Below, in pieces: positions 32,245-41,285 of a stretch of DNA of 64,000 bases. Both the position numbers and the translations under genes were made by a program. The stretch spans positions 3,811,501-3,875,500 of the forward strand of contig NZ_CP023317.1 in assembly GCF_009497655.1 (NCBI RefSeq), in the 5' to 3' direction. Origin of the DNA: Priestia megaterium (lineage in GTDB: Bacteria; Bacillota; Bacilli; Bacillales; Bacillaceae_H). Under the pieces are notes generated by a model. That model did no database searches, was not told the origin of the DNA, and was given only the letters and a program-made list of their open reading frames with translations. Every line of letters starts with the position of its first letter. Within the stretch, counting starts at the first letter, position 1.

Positions 32245-34050
32245 TCACTCTATCAATTCTTTATAAATCTCTTTTACTCCTGTTTCTTTATTGAAATTTT
32301 CCTCTTTTTCACTGTGCTGAAGCTGATACATATTATAGTACAAACCGCCTTTATCTAGCAGTTCAGCATGCGTTCCTTTTTCGACGATTTTCCCTTTATG
32401 CAATACTAAAATACAATCGGCGTGTTGAATAGTTGATAAACGATGGGCAATCGCAATCGTTGTGCGGCCTTTTCCCATATCTCTTAACACTTCTTGAATC
32501 GCTTCTTCCGTTTCTGTATCGATATGGGCTGTTGCTTCATCAAGAATAAGGATTTTAGGGTTTCGAATCACCGTTCTTGCAAATGCTAAGAGCTGACGCT
32601 GACCGCTTGATAAAGTTGAACCTCTTTCCACTAGCACTTCATTATACTTATTAGGAAGAGCTTCGATAAATGCGTGAGCTTGCACAAATTTCGCCGCTGC
32701 TTTTACTTGCTCATCAGAAAAATGGTCTTCATGCAGCGTAATATTTCGCTTTACGGTATCGGCAAATAAAAAGGCATCTTGCAGCACCAGCCCTACCTGA
32801 TCTCGAAGCTGTTTATTTGAAAAGGACGACAGTGGTTTATTATCGATCAAAATGTCTCCTTTTTGCTGCTCATAAAAACGCATTAATAAATTAATGATGG
32901 AGCTTTTCCCGCTTCCAGTATGGCCTACTAAAGCCACTGTTTCTCCTTCGTTTACCGTAAATGATATATCAGAAAGCACATCTCGAACACCGTCATAGGA
33001 AAACGTGACGTTTTTGAATTCTACCGTTCCTTTTTGTACCCCCTGCTTTTGTTCTCCTGTCATCACTGGATTTTTTTCTTCCTCATCCATCAAATCAAAT
33101 ACCCGGGAGGCTGATACCATCGCTTGCTGATACATAGAAAGACGCTGCATCATTTCATTAACGGGCTCAAAAAAACGATCCAAATAGTTGATAAACGCGT
33201 AAAGAACACCAATTTTAACAGGACTGTCAGCTACGGAAATGCCAAAATAACTGAGCACAAGAATAACGGCTAAAATATAAAGAATTTCGACAGCAGGCCT
33301 CAGTAGCAAACCATCTAACTTAATATTGCGCATGCCCGCTTTGTAGTGCTCATCATTAATTTCTTCAAATTCCGAGCGAAGCCGCTTTTCTTGACGAAAT
33401 AATTGAATAATGGACATGCCTTGCAAAGACTCATGAAGCTTGGCATTTAACTGACTTAGCTTTTCTCGGAGCTGTCCGTAGTAAATAGCGCTGTAATGCT
33501 GATAAAGCTTCATAAGTCCCCAAATAAACGGGAGAAGAACTAAACAGTAAAAAGCCAGCTTCACATCTAGCATAAACATCGCTATAAAAATACCAATCAA
33601 AAATACCCCATTTTGAATAAAAACCGCGATGACTTCTACAAACATTTCTTTCATAGCTTCCGTGTCATTTGTAATTCGAGAAACAAGGCTTCCCGTTGGC
33701 GTGTTGTCAAAAAAGCGAAGCGCCAGACGATGAACATGAGAAAAAACGTCAATTCGAATCTGCTGAATAATTTGAAGCGCAATATTCTGAAACTGCAGAA
33801 GCTGAAAGTATTGAACGACAATTTTTAAAAGCTGTAAAAGCAAATAACTGCTTGCAAGCCACACCAGAGGCTGAAGAGGCAAATACTTAGGAGTTAAATA
33901 ATCGTCAATGAAAATTTTAATCAAAATGGGCCCTAATAAATCAGCAGCCGTAGCAATTAATAATAGAGTGAACGCTAAAAAAAATGATTTTTTATGCGGA
34001 ATTGTATAGTGAAACAGACGTTTATGTACCGAAGAATGCTCAATTTTCAT
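32245..34050 (-). CDS. ABC exporter half-transporter, canonical NBD (YheH/BmrD-like)
   Basis: Fused type IV exporter subunit of 601 residues: six TM helices (~20-310), then a nucleotide-binding domain with Walker A GHTGSGKS, signature LSSGQRQLLAF and Walker B ILILDEATAHID with the catalytic Glu. The signature is LSSGQ rather than LSGGQ. It overlaps the upstream half-transporter by 11 bases, so the two are translated together and should form a heterodimer. The pair resembles YheI/YheH (BmrC/BmrD) multidrug exporters; YknU/YknV and YfiB/YfiC remain alternatives and the substrate is unknown. Confidence 0.85.
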   Translation of the reverse strand: MKIEHSSVHKRLFHYTIPHKKSFFLAFTLLLIATAADLLGPILIKIFIDDYLTPKYLPLQPLVWLASSYLLLQLLKIVVQYFQLLQFQNIALQIIQQIRIDVFSHVHRLALRFFDNTPTGSLVSRITNDTEAMKEMFVEVIAVFIQNGVFLIGIFIAMFMLDVKLAFYCLVLLPFIWGLMKLYQHYSAIYYGQLREKLSQLNAKLHESLQGMSIIQLFRQEKRLRSEFEEINDEHYKAGMRNIKLDGLLLRPAVEILYILAVILVLSYFGISVADSPVKIGVLYAFINYLDRFFEPVNEMMQRLSMYQQAMVSASRVFDLMDEEEKNPVMTGEQKQGVQKGTVEFKNVTFSYDGVRDVLSDISFTVNEGETVALVGHTGSGKSSIINLLMRFYEQQKGDILIDNKPLSSFSNKQLRDQVGLVLQDAFLFADTVKRNITLHEDHFSDEQVKAAAKFVQAHAFIEALPNKYNEVLVERGSTLSSGQRQLLAFARTVIRNPKILILDEATAHIDTETEEAIQEVLRDMGKGRTTIAIAHRLSTIQHADCILVLHKGKIVEKGTHAELLDKGGLYYNMYQLQHSEKEENFNKETGVKEIYKELIE

Positions 34051-35803
34051 TTTTCGTCTCTCCTTCTTCTACCGCACGTTCAAGCTGCTGTCTATCGTAC
34101 ATATCCTGATACCAGCCGCTCACGCTAAGCAGTTCCTCATGAGTTCCTCGCTGAATAATTTTCCCTTTATCAAGGACAAGAATCAGGTCTGCATGAGTAA
34201 CCGAGCTCAGCCGATGCGCTGTAATAATCGTTGTTCGATTTTGACGTTTTTGCCTCAACGCTTGTAAAATACCCGCTTCCGTTTTTCCATCTACCGCTGA
34301 TAGCGAGTCATCTAAAATTAAAAGCTCAGGATCTAATAGAAGAGCTCTTGCAATCGAGATACGCTGTTTTTGTCCACCAGATAACGAAACGCCTTTTTCA
34401 CCTACTATTGTTTGATAGCCATCTGTAAAATCGAGGATGTCTTTATGTACATTTGCAACTTTAGCCGCTTCTTGAATTTCTTGATTGCTTGCGTCTTCTT
34501 TTCCGAACGCGATATTAGCAGCGACTGTTGTTGAAAACAAAAAGTGATCTTGAGGAACATATCCAATGCTTTTGTACAGTGAATCAAAAGCATAATCTTT
34601 AATGTCTTTTCCTCCCCATAAAACAGCTCCGTCGCTTACATCAAATTCACGAAGCAACAGCTTTAAAAGCGTGGTTTTCCCAGCACCCGTCTTTCCGACA
34701 ATCCCTAACGTTTGACCGCGAGAAAGTGTAAAGTAAATTTCGTTTAACGTGTATTCGTCTTCTTTACCATACGAAAACCTATGAATAACAGCTTCAATAT
34801 TTCCTGTTGGCAGTTCAACACTAGGATGCGCTGCTTCTTCAATCGAATTTTCTTCTTTTAATAAAGAAAATACCCTGTCATATGATGCTCTTCCTCGTTC
34901 CACAATGTTAAATAGCCAGCCAAACGCGAGCATCGGCCAAATAAGAAGGCCCAAATAAGTTGTAAAGGTAACAAGCTGTCCCAGTGTTAACTCTTCACTA
35001 ATCACCATCTTGCTGCCAAAAATAAGAGCAAGTAAAAAAGAAAGTGCTACAATAATCGAAATGGTCGGATCAAACAATGCATCTACTCGTGCTACTTTCA
35101 TGTTCTTTTGAACAACATCTGCAGACTTCATACGAAATTCTTCGACATCAGCTGCTTCTTCCCCAAACGTCTTAATGACTTTAATTCCGCTAATGCTTTC
35201 TTGAACCTTATCATTTAAAGTAGAAAATGCTGCTTGTGCGTGATGAAACCGCGCATGAAGCAATGTACCATAGTAACTTGTTAAAACGGCCATAAGCGGC
35301 ATAGGAATAAGGCAAATAAGCGTTAATTTCCAGCTGATTGTTAGGGCCATTGTGCATAGAACAAGCCCTCCTGTGACAATGGAATCCACGAGCGTCAAAA
35401 CGCCCGAACCTGCAGTTTGTTGAATAGCTTGAATATCATTCGTTGCATGGGCCATCATATCCCCAATTCGCCGCCGCTGATAAAAGGCCTGATTCATCCT
35501 GGTAAAATGAGTGTAGAGGGTATTTCTCAGCTGCTTGGCTAGTTTAACAGATGAACCAAATATCATAATACGCCATATGTATCTTGTGAAATAGGCCACA
35601 ACAGCAGCTCCTAGCAAAATGCCAACCATCTGCATTAAGCGCTTTCCATTCAGCGTCCCTTCTTTAATGCCATCTACCGTTAAACCAATAATTTTAGGCG
35701 GGAGAAGTTCTAATGCTGCCACAATAATGAGCAGCGCTATCCCCGTTATGTAAGACTTTTTTTCCTGTTTGAAAAACCACCATAACTCTCGAAAAATTTT
35801 CAT
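34040..35803 (-). CDS. ABC exporter half-transporter, degenerate NBD (YheI/BmrC-like)
   Basis: Partner of the following gene, 587 residues: six TM helices (first IALLIIVAALELLPPKIIG), NBD with Walker A GKTGAGKTT, signature LSGGQKQR and Walker B LLILDDSLSAVD. The residue after Walker B is Asp in place of the catalytic Glu, the mark of one non-hydrolysing site in heterodimeric exporters such as BmrC/BmrD. EFD/YVPQDHFLFSTTV forms the Q-loop region. RBS AGGGGG precedes the ATG. Confidence 0.85.
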   Translation of the reverse strand: MKIFRELWWFFKQEKKSYITGIALLIIVAALELLPPKIIGLTVDGIKEGTLNGKRLMQMVGILLGAAVVAYFTRYIWRIMIFGSSVKLAKQLRNTLYTHFTRMNQAFYQRRRIGDMMAHATNDIQAIQQTAGSGVLTLVDSIVTGGLVLCTMALTISWKLTLICLIPMPLMAVLTSYYGTLLHARFHHAQAAFSTLNDKVQESISGIKVIKTFGEEAADVEEFRMKSADVVQKNMKVARVDALFDPTISIIVALSFLLALIFGSKMVISEELTLGQLVTFTTYLGLLIWPMLAFGWLFNIVERGRASYDRVFSLLKEENSIEEAAHPSVELPTGNIEAVIHRFSYGKEDEYTLNEIYFTLSRGQTLGIVGKTGAGKTTLLKLLLREFDVSDGAVLWGGKDIKDYAFDSLYKSIGYVPQDHFLFSTTVAANIAFGKEDASNQEIQEAAKVANVHKDILDFTDGYQTIVGEKGVSLSGGQKQRISIARALLLDPELLILDDSLSAVDGKTEAGILQALRQKRQNRTTIITAHRLSSVTHADLILVLDKGKIIQRGTHEELLSVSGWYQDMYDRQQLERAVEEGETKNEN

Positions 35804-35851
35804 CGTATCCCCCTAGCCCCACAACCATTTTCTTATCTCTATCATAAAACA

Positions 35852-35886
35852 AAAGACACCCTTCTGAATAGAGAGTGTCTGTCCAA
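35852..35886 (-). terminator. Terminator of yneF
   Basis: AGACACTCT-CTATTCAG-AGGGTGTCT (one G-T pair) followed on the minus strand by TTTGTTTT, just past the yneF stop. Confidence 0.75.
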
Positions 35887-35893
35887 TTAACCA

Positions 35894-36106
35894 TTATTTA
35901 ATTTGGCCGTTCATTGCTTTCATCATTTGGTTAATTTTTTTCTGCGATGGTTTCATGCCCATTTGCATCATCATCATTTTTAACATTTGTTCATTAATTG
36001 GTGGATTTTTCTTCAGATAGCTCATCATATACTTACGAGCAATGAAAAATCCTAGCGCTATCCCAACAATTAATGCTAGAACACCAACTAGAATATACAT
36101 TCCCAT
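35894..36106 (-). CDS. yneF: YneF family membrane protein (UPF0154)
   Basis: A 70-residue protein with a single N-terminal TM helix ([20 protein letters not shown]) and a cationic, Met-rich tail: [25 protein letters not shown]. Length and tail are those of the UPF0154 family, whose role is unknown. AAGGAGG lies ten bases before the first ATG; the second ATG two codons on is possible. In B. subtilis yneF follows sirA, as here. Confidence 0.9.
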   Translation of the reverse strand: MGMYILVGVLALIVGIALGFFIARKYMMSYLKKNPPINEQMLKMMMMQMGMKPSQKKINQMMKAMNGQIK

Positions 36107-36196
36107 GGTATTACTTCCTCCTTCGTGTTGTCTAACTTACAGTGTACTAGACCATACGCTATTATACAATATTTCCGTTCCAATTTCCTTAAATAA

Positions 36197-36637
36197 TTAC
36201 ACAAATTTTCTTGTTTTCACAGGCCTCAGCCAGCCGTATTCATCCGTTCCATAATTCACTGCTAAAAAACAAGGATCTAGCTTGCGTAATACTTCAAAAA
36301 AAGCTGTCTCAGCATCAACATTGCCATCTCCTTCAATTGTTATACAGCGATTCGTTAATTTTATAGATGCTCGACTTTTTTTATGAGGATATTCCAGCAC
36401 AAACGTCTCTTGATGAGTAAAAAAATGAGGATAATGAGAAAACGCCTGAAGTAATTCTCGTTGAATAAATGAATTGGGCAGTTGGCGAGTAATGTAATGA
36501 ACTTGTTTTTGTAAATGCGTTTCCTGCAAGTGACGTTTCATTTTATATTCAATCAGCAGCTGATAAATGAGCTTTTCTCTTCGAAAATAGGATGATGCAA
36601 CTTCTTCCTCCATTAAATATACTTCATACGTTCTCAC
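36197..36637 (-). CDS. sirA: Sporulation inhibitor of replication SirA (YneE)
   Basis: SirA binds domain I of DnaA and blocks new rounds of replication as cells commit to sporulation. The 146-residue protein keeps the C-terminal family signature (AETAFFEVLRKLDPCFLAVN, then YGWLRPVK). The N-terminal EEEVASSYFRREKLIYQLL aligns to the DnaA-contact face in memory of the B. subtilis protein. The start is a GTG at 36637 behind GGGAGG (8 bases). It lies between tkt and yneF as in B. subtilis, where it is Spo0A-activated; I could not identify a 0A box here. Confidence 0.88.
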   Translation of the reverse strand: MRTYEVYLMEEEVASSYFRREKLIYQLLIEYKMKRHLQETHLQKQVHYITRQLPNSFIQRELLQAFSHYPHFFTHQETFVLEYPHKKSRASIKLTNRCITIEGDGNVDAETAFFEVLRKLDPCFLAVNYGTDEYGWLRPVKTRKFV

Positions 36638-36740
36638 GATTCATCCTCCCTTTCGGCTCGTTCTTTTTTGTACCATTATACCGAATGGTGTACGCAATGC
36701 TTGTCTATCGATGAAAAAATTTCTTTGTTTTTTTGTCGAA

Positions 36741-36775
36741 AAAAAAGAGCAGACCATAGGAGTCTGCTCTTTCTT
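36741..36775 (-). terminator. Terminator of tkt
   Basis: AAAGAGCAGAC-CATAGGA-GTCTGCTCTTT stem followed on the minus strand by TTTTTCGAC, just past the tkt stop. Confidence 0.88.
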
Positions 36776-36786
36776 GTGAAAAAGAA

Positions 36787-38793
36787 TTATGCATTAAGCA
36801 AGCTTTTCACTTTTGCTACTACATTTTCAACTGTAAAACCAAATTCTTTCATGATTGTTTCACCAGGAGCAGATGCACCGAAGTGATTAATACCAAGAAC
36901 TTGTCCCTCGTCTCCAACATAGCGTTCCCAGCCAAGTGTAGAAGCCATTTCAATACCTAAACGTTTTTTCACTGATTTAGGGATAACACTTTCTTTGTAC
37001 TCAGCAGATTGCTCTTCGAAACGATCCCATGCAGGCATACTTACTACAGATACATCAATGCCTTCTGCAGCTAATGCTTTTTGTGCTTCTACTGCTAGGC
37101 TTACTTCAGAGCCTGTTGCAAGTATTAATGCATCCGCTTGGTCTTTACCAGCTTTAGATACAACGTACGCGCCTTTAGACACGCCTTCGTATGCATTTTC
37201 TTTTGTACCTTCAAGCGTTGGCAAGTTTTGACGAGTCAATACAAGCGCCGTTGGGCGGTCAGTTGATTCTAATGCTAAGCGCCATGCAGCAGCTGTTTCA
37301 TTTGCATCTGCAGGACGAACCACTGAAAGACCTGGCATTGCACGAAGTGATGGCAATTGTTCAATTGGCTCATGTGTTGGGCCGTCTTCTCCAACTGCGA
37401 TACTGTCATGTGTGAATACATATGTTACAGGAAGCTTCATTAAAGCTGCTAAGCGAATTGCTGGGCGAAGATAATCAGAGAATACAAAGAATGTTCCTCC
37501 GAATACTTTTACACCGCCGTGTAGAGCCATACCGTTTAATGCAGCTCCCATTGCAAATTCACGTACACCGAACCAAATATTACGTCCGCTGTAATCAGCT
37601 GCAGTGAAGTCTTCTGAACCTTTAATCATTGTTTTATTTGACCCAGCTAAGTCAGCTGAACCGCCGAAGAATTGAGGTACAGCTTGTGCTACTGCGTTTA
37701 ATACTTCTCCAGAAGAAGCACGGCTAGCTAAGCTTGAACCCGTTTCGTATGCTGGAAGCGTTTCTTCCCAGCCTTCCGGTAACTTTCCTTCTACTGCTAG
37801 TTCAAATTGACGACCTAGTTCAGGATATTTTTCTTTATACTGTGCAAATACATCGTTCCATTCGTTTTCTTTCTTTTGGCCATCTTCAGCAATTGTAGCT
37901 TTGAAGTGAGCATACACTTCTTCTGGCACATAGAAATCTTCTTCAAATGTCCATGCATAAGCTTCTTTTGTTAATTTTGTTTCATCGGAACCTAATGGAG
38001 AACCGTGCACGCCAGAAGTACCCGCGTGGTTTGGAGAACCAAATCCGATTGTTGTTTTTACTTCAATTAGCGTTGGGCGTGTTAAATCGCCTTTTGCTTC
38101 TTCAATTGCGTTTGCAATCGCTGTCAAGTCATTGCCGTCTTCAACGCGAATTACTTGCCATCCGTAAGCCTTGAAACGATCTTCTACGTTCTCAGAGAAC
38201 GAGCGATCTAAATCTCCGTCTAAAGAAATATCATTTGAATCGTATAAAACAACTAAGCGTCCTAATTTTAAGTGTGCCGCTAATGAAGCTGCTTCAGCAG
38301 ATACACCTTCCATTAAGTCTCCGTCACCACAAATACCATACGTAAAGTGGTCTACAATTTCTAAACCTTCTTTGTTGTATGTTTCAGCTAAATGACGTTC
38401 TGCCATTGCTTTACCAACAGCCATTGCAATACCTTGTCCTAGTGGACCAGTTGTTGCATCAACACCTGCTGTATGACCGAACTCTGGATGACCTGGTGTT
38501 TTGCTTCCCCATTGACGGAAGTTTTTAAGGTCTTCAATTGATAAGTCATATCCAGCTAAATGAAGCAAGCTGTATAATAGTGCCGATCCGTGTCCTGCTG
38601 ATAATACAAAGCGGTCACGGTTGAACCAGTTTGGATTCTTTGGATTGATGTTCATAAATTTTGTCCACAATGTATATGCCATTGGAGCAGCTCCCATTGG
38701 CATACCTGGGTGACCTGAATTTGCTTTCTCAATCGCATCGATTGATAAAGTACGAATTGTTGCAATCGAAAGATCTTCAATACGTTGTGTCAT
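36787..38793 (-). CDS. tkt: Transketolase (Tkt)
   Basis: Thiamine-diphosphate enzyme of the non-oxidative pentose phosphate branch. The 668-residue product has ThDP/Mg-binding [19 protein letters not shown] and HGS histidines in [10 protein letters not shown] and [15 protein letters not shown], the pyrimidine-domain [21 protein letters not shown] and C-terminal [18 protein letters not shown] chose the ATG at 38793 nine bases after GAAAGGA; the frame is open ten codons further up without a ribosome site. Standard core gene, single unit. Confidence 0.96.
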   Translation of the reverse strand: MTQRIEDLSIATIRTLSIDAIEKANSGHPGMPMGAAPMAYTLWTKFMNINPKNPNWFNRDRFVLSAGHGSALLYSLLHLAGYDLSIEDLKNFRQWGSKTPGHPEFGHTAGVDATTGPLGQGIAMAVGKAMAERHLAETYNKEGLEIVDHFTYGICGDGDLMEGVSAEAASLAAHLKLGRLVVLYDSNDISLDGDLDRSFSENVEDRFKAYGWQVIRVEDGNDLTAIANAIEEAKGDLTRPTLIEVKTTIGFGSPNHAGTSGVHGSPLGSDETKLTKEAYAWTFEEDFYVPEEVYAHFKATIAEDGQKKENEWNDVFAQYKEKYPELGRQFELAVEGKLPEGWEETLPAYETGSSLASRASSGEVLNAVAQAVPQFFGGSADLAGSNKTMIKGSEDFTAADYSGRNIWFGVREFAMGAALNGMALHGGVKVFGGTFFVFSDYLRPAIRLAALMKLPVTYVFTHDSIAVGEDGPTHEPIEQLPSLRAMPGLSVVRPADANETAAAWRLALESTDRPTALVLTRQNLPTLEGTKENAYEGVSKGAYVVSKAGKDQADALILATGSEVSLAVEAQKALAAEGIDVSVVSMPAWDRFEEQSAEYKESVIPKSVKKRLGIEMASTLGWERYVGDEGQVLGINHFGASAPGETIMKEFGFTVENVVAKVKSLLNA

Positions 38794-38914
38794 ACTCTTC
38801 ATTCCTTTCAAAACTATGTACATATGTTATCATACTAATGATTTGCTTATTTGTACAATACTTGAACCAAAAAAATTTCCACTTTTACAGTTTTTGTGTG
38901 CCTTATTAAAAATA

Positions 38915-38948
38915 TACAAAAAACTAGAGGGAACTCTCCCTCTAGTTT
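38915..38948 (-). terminator. Terminator of the yneA-yneB-ynzC operon
   Basis: AACTAGAGGGA-GAGT-TCCCTCTAGTT (minus strand) followed by TTTTGTATATTTTT, 14 bases past the ynzC stop. Confidence 0.9.
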
Positions 38949-38960
38949 TACTAGAACGTC

Positions 38961-39191
38961 TTAGTGAAGACGCTTCTTTTTGCTCTCTTTTAACTTCTTA
39001 GGCGTAACATCTTTACCTTCCTCGTCCACAACTTTAATCGTATGAAGGTGGTTTGTCATAGATTGTCGGAAAACTTTTAAATATTCCTGACGTAGCTCTT
39101 GCTGTTCTTTCGCTTCAGATTCTGTCAGACCTTCAGCCTTTGCCTTTTTTGAAAGAGCATTAATACGAGCAAGTTTATCTTTTGATAGCAT
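38961..39191 (-). CDS. ynzC: YnzC family protein (UPF0291/DUF896)
   Basis: Small helical protein of 76 residues: [39 protein letters not shown] and a basic tail [13 protein letters not shown]. The B. subtilis protein is a two-helix hairpin of unknown function, made as part of the LexA-controlled yneA-yneB-ynzC operon; gene order and promoter arrangement are the same here. RBS AAGGAG precedes the ATG. Confidence 0.92.
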   Translation of the reverse strand: MLSKDKLARINALSKKAKAEGLTESEAKEQQELRQEYLKVFRQSMTNHLHTIKVVDEEGKDVTPKKLKESKKKRLH

Positions 39192-39260
39192 ATAAAACCT
39201 ATCTCCTTATAATCAATAATTAAAATTACCGAACCGTTCCGGCAACATGTAGTCATCTTA

Positions 39261-39962
<702 letters not shown>

Positions 39963-39982
39963 TCAGGAACGGCCGTTACACA

Positions 39983-40312
39983 CTACTGTTCAATTGCCAC
40001 TTGATTATGTAACTCTTTTTTTAAAACAGGAATATATAATTTATCTCCAGGAGATAAAGACTGGGCAGTGTCTGAGTTTAGATCATTGACGTCTTCAACC
40101 CATTTGACAAATTCATTGGTGGTCAAATGATGGTGATTATGATACTTGTTGGACAAGTCCCAAAGCGTATCTCCTTTTGTAATAGTAACCGTTGAATATT
40201 TGTCTAAATCTACTTTATCCGCTCCTAAAACCAGCGTCAATACATATGTAAGTGCAGCGATAACTGCAAAAAAAATAGCGTAATGTTTCATAGAATGTAA
40301 GAATTGGTGCAT
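39983..40312 (-). CDS. yneA: SOS cell-division suppressor YneA (LysM)
   Basis: YneA delays cell division during DNA damage. The 109-residue protein has one TM helix (~10-30, YAIFFAVIAALTYVLTLVLG) and an extracellular LysM domain (STVTITKGDTLWDLSNKYH ... LSPGDKLYIPVL), the known build of YneA. It is the first gene of the SOS operon, read from a promoter covered by LexA boxes. RBS GGGGGATC precedes the ATG. Confidence 0.9.
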   Translation of the reverse strand: MHQFLHSMKHYAIFFAVIAALTYVLTLVLGADKVDLDKYSTVTITKGDTLWDLSNKYHNHHHLTTNEFVKWVEDVNDLNSDTAQSLSPGDKLYIPVLKKELHNQVAIEQ

Positions 40313-40330
40313 ATTATGATCCCCCTATCA

Positions 40331-40343
40331 GAATATATGTTCT
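40331..40343 (-). promoter_or_regulatory. LexA (SOS) box A, near the yneA start site
   Basis: GAATATATGTTCT: a weak match to the Bacillus SOS box CGAAC-N4-GTTCG (GAACATATATTC on the minus strand). It lies just downstream of the yneA -10. Confidence 0.6.
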
Positions 40344-40344
40344 T

Positions 40345-40373
40345 ATTTTATTGAGAACATTTGTTTCTGTCAA
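40345..40373 (-). promoter_or_regulatory. yneA: Sigma-A promoter of the yneA operon
   Basis: Minus strand TTGACA (40368-40373), 17-base spacer, TAAAAT (40345-40350). SOS box B sits entirely in the spacer. Confidence 0.85.
40355..40367 (-). promoter_or_regulatory. LexA (SOS) box B, in the yneA promoter spacer
   Basis: GAACATTTGTTTC, matching GAAC-N4-GTTT; the middle of the three boxes and placed so that bound LexA excludes polymerase. Confidence 0.85.
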
Positions 40374-40383
40374 TGGAATTCTT

Positions 40384-40397
40384 CGAACTTATGTTTG
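40384..40397 (+). promoter_or_regulatory. LexA (SOS) box C, at the lexA promoter
   Basis: CGAACTTATGTTTG, the best SOS match of the three, overlapping the lexA -35. It gives lexA autorepression. Confidence 0.88.
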
Positions 40398-40423
40398 TAT
40401 ATTGACACATCACGTGGTATAAT
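40395..40423 (+). promoter_or_regulatory. lexA: Promoter of lexA (extended -10)
   Basis: TTGTAT (40395-40400), 17-base spacer, TATAAT (40418-40423) preceded by TGG, an extended -10. The tempting TTGACA at 40402 is only 10 bases from the -10. Confidence 0.75.
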
Positions 40424-40458
40424 TCACCTAAAGAATAGCTAAAATCGAGGTGAAAAAT

Positions 40459-41076
40459 ATGAAGCTATCAAAACGTCAACAAGACATACTAGATTTTATT
40501 AAGCACGAAGTAAAATTAAAAGGTTATCCGCCTTCTGTTCGTGAGATTGGGGAAGCGGTGGGATTAGCCTCTAGCTCCACTGTACACGGGCATTTAGCTC
40601 GTTTAGAAAGTAAAGGGTTAATTCGCAGAGATCCAACAAAACCAAGAGCAATCGAAGTTCTTCAACTAGACGAAGTAAACATCCCTAAAAGCAATGTCAT
40701 TAATGTTCCTGTTATCGGTAAAGTAACAGCGGGTCTTCCTATAACAGCCGTTGAAAATGTGGAAGAATATTTCCCTCTTCCAGATAAATTCGTTTCTCCA
40801 GATGATCATGTATTTATGCTTGAAATTATGGGAGAAAGTATGATTGAAGCAGGTATTCTAGATGGCGATATGGTAATCGTACGTCAGCAGCAAACTGCTA
40901 ATAACGGAGATATTGTGGTCGCTATGACCGAGGACAACGAAGCAACGGTAAAACGTTTCTTTAAAGAAGAAAATTTCGTTCGTTTACAGCCTGAAAATTC
41001 AACGATGGCGCCTATTATTCTTCGCCACGTAACGATTTTAGGAAAAGTCACTGGTGTATATCGCACGATTCACTAA
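40459..41076 (+). CDS. lexA: SOS repressor LexA
   Basis: Repressor of the SOS regulon, self-cleaving when RecA filaments form. Length 205 residues as in B. subtilis. Winged helix at the N terminus ([36 protein letters not shown]); cleavage site Ala-Gly in [11 protein letters not shown]; catalytic Ser in [12 protein letters not shown] and Lys in [11 protein letters not shown]. The ATG at 40459 lies behind GAGGTG; a GTG nine bases upstream would overlap that site. Divergent from yneA, sharing three SOS boxes. Confidence 0.97.
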   Translation: MKLSKRQQDILDFIKHEVKLKGYPPSVREIGEAVGLASSSTVHGHLARLESKGLIRRDPTKPRAIEVLQLDEVNIPKSNVINVPVIGKVTAGLPITAVENVEEYFPLPDKFVSPDDHVFMLEIMGESMIEAGILDGDMVIVRQQQTANNGDIVVAMTEDNEATVKRFFKEENFVRLQPENSTMAPIILRHVTILGKVTGVYRTIH

Positions 41077-41093
41077 TCACACACTGTATGTAA

Positions 41094-41127
41094 AACCAAC
41101 TAATCATGATGTTAGTTGGTTTTTTAC
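41094..41127 (+). terminator. Terminator of lexA
   Basis: AACCAACTAA-TCATGATG-TTAGTTGGTT followed by TTTTTACG. Confidence 0.9.
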
Positions 41128-41285
41128 GTTTGTTTTCTAAAAAAATTGGCATATTATAAATGATACGTCGAATCATTACAGGCAGGTAGAGCGGTTTTTA
41201 TAAAGCCTGTTTTACCTTTTACTTTCTGTCTGCATTTTTTCGACTCTCAAAAAAAATACAACCGACTATAAGAAGGATGTAGTTT

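Noticed and set aside
35810-35860. Possible 10-codon leader peptide before the ABC exporter pair, as for bmrB-bmrCD
   Set aside because: A minus-strand ATG opens a frame ending just before the exporter ribosome site, but the terminator of yneF lies upstream of it, the only SD-like sequence is within that hairpin, and no attenuator follows.
40402-40423. TTGACA (40402) with TATAAT as the lexA promoter
   Set aside because: Spacing is only 10 bases; TTGTAT at 40395 gives 17.
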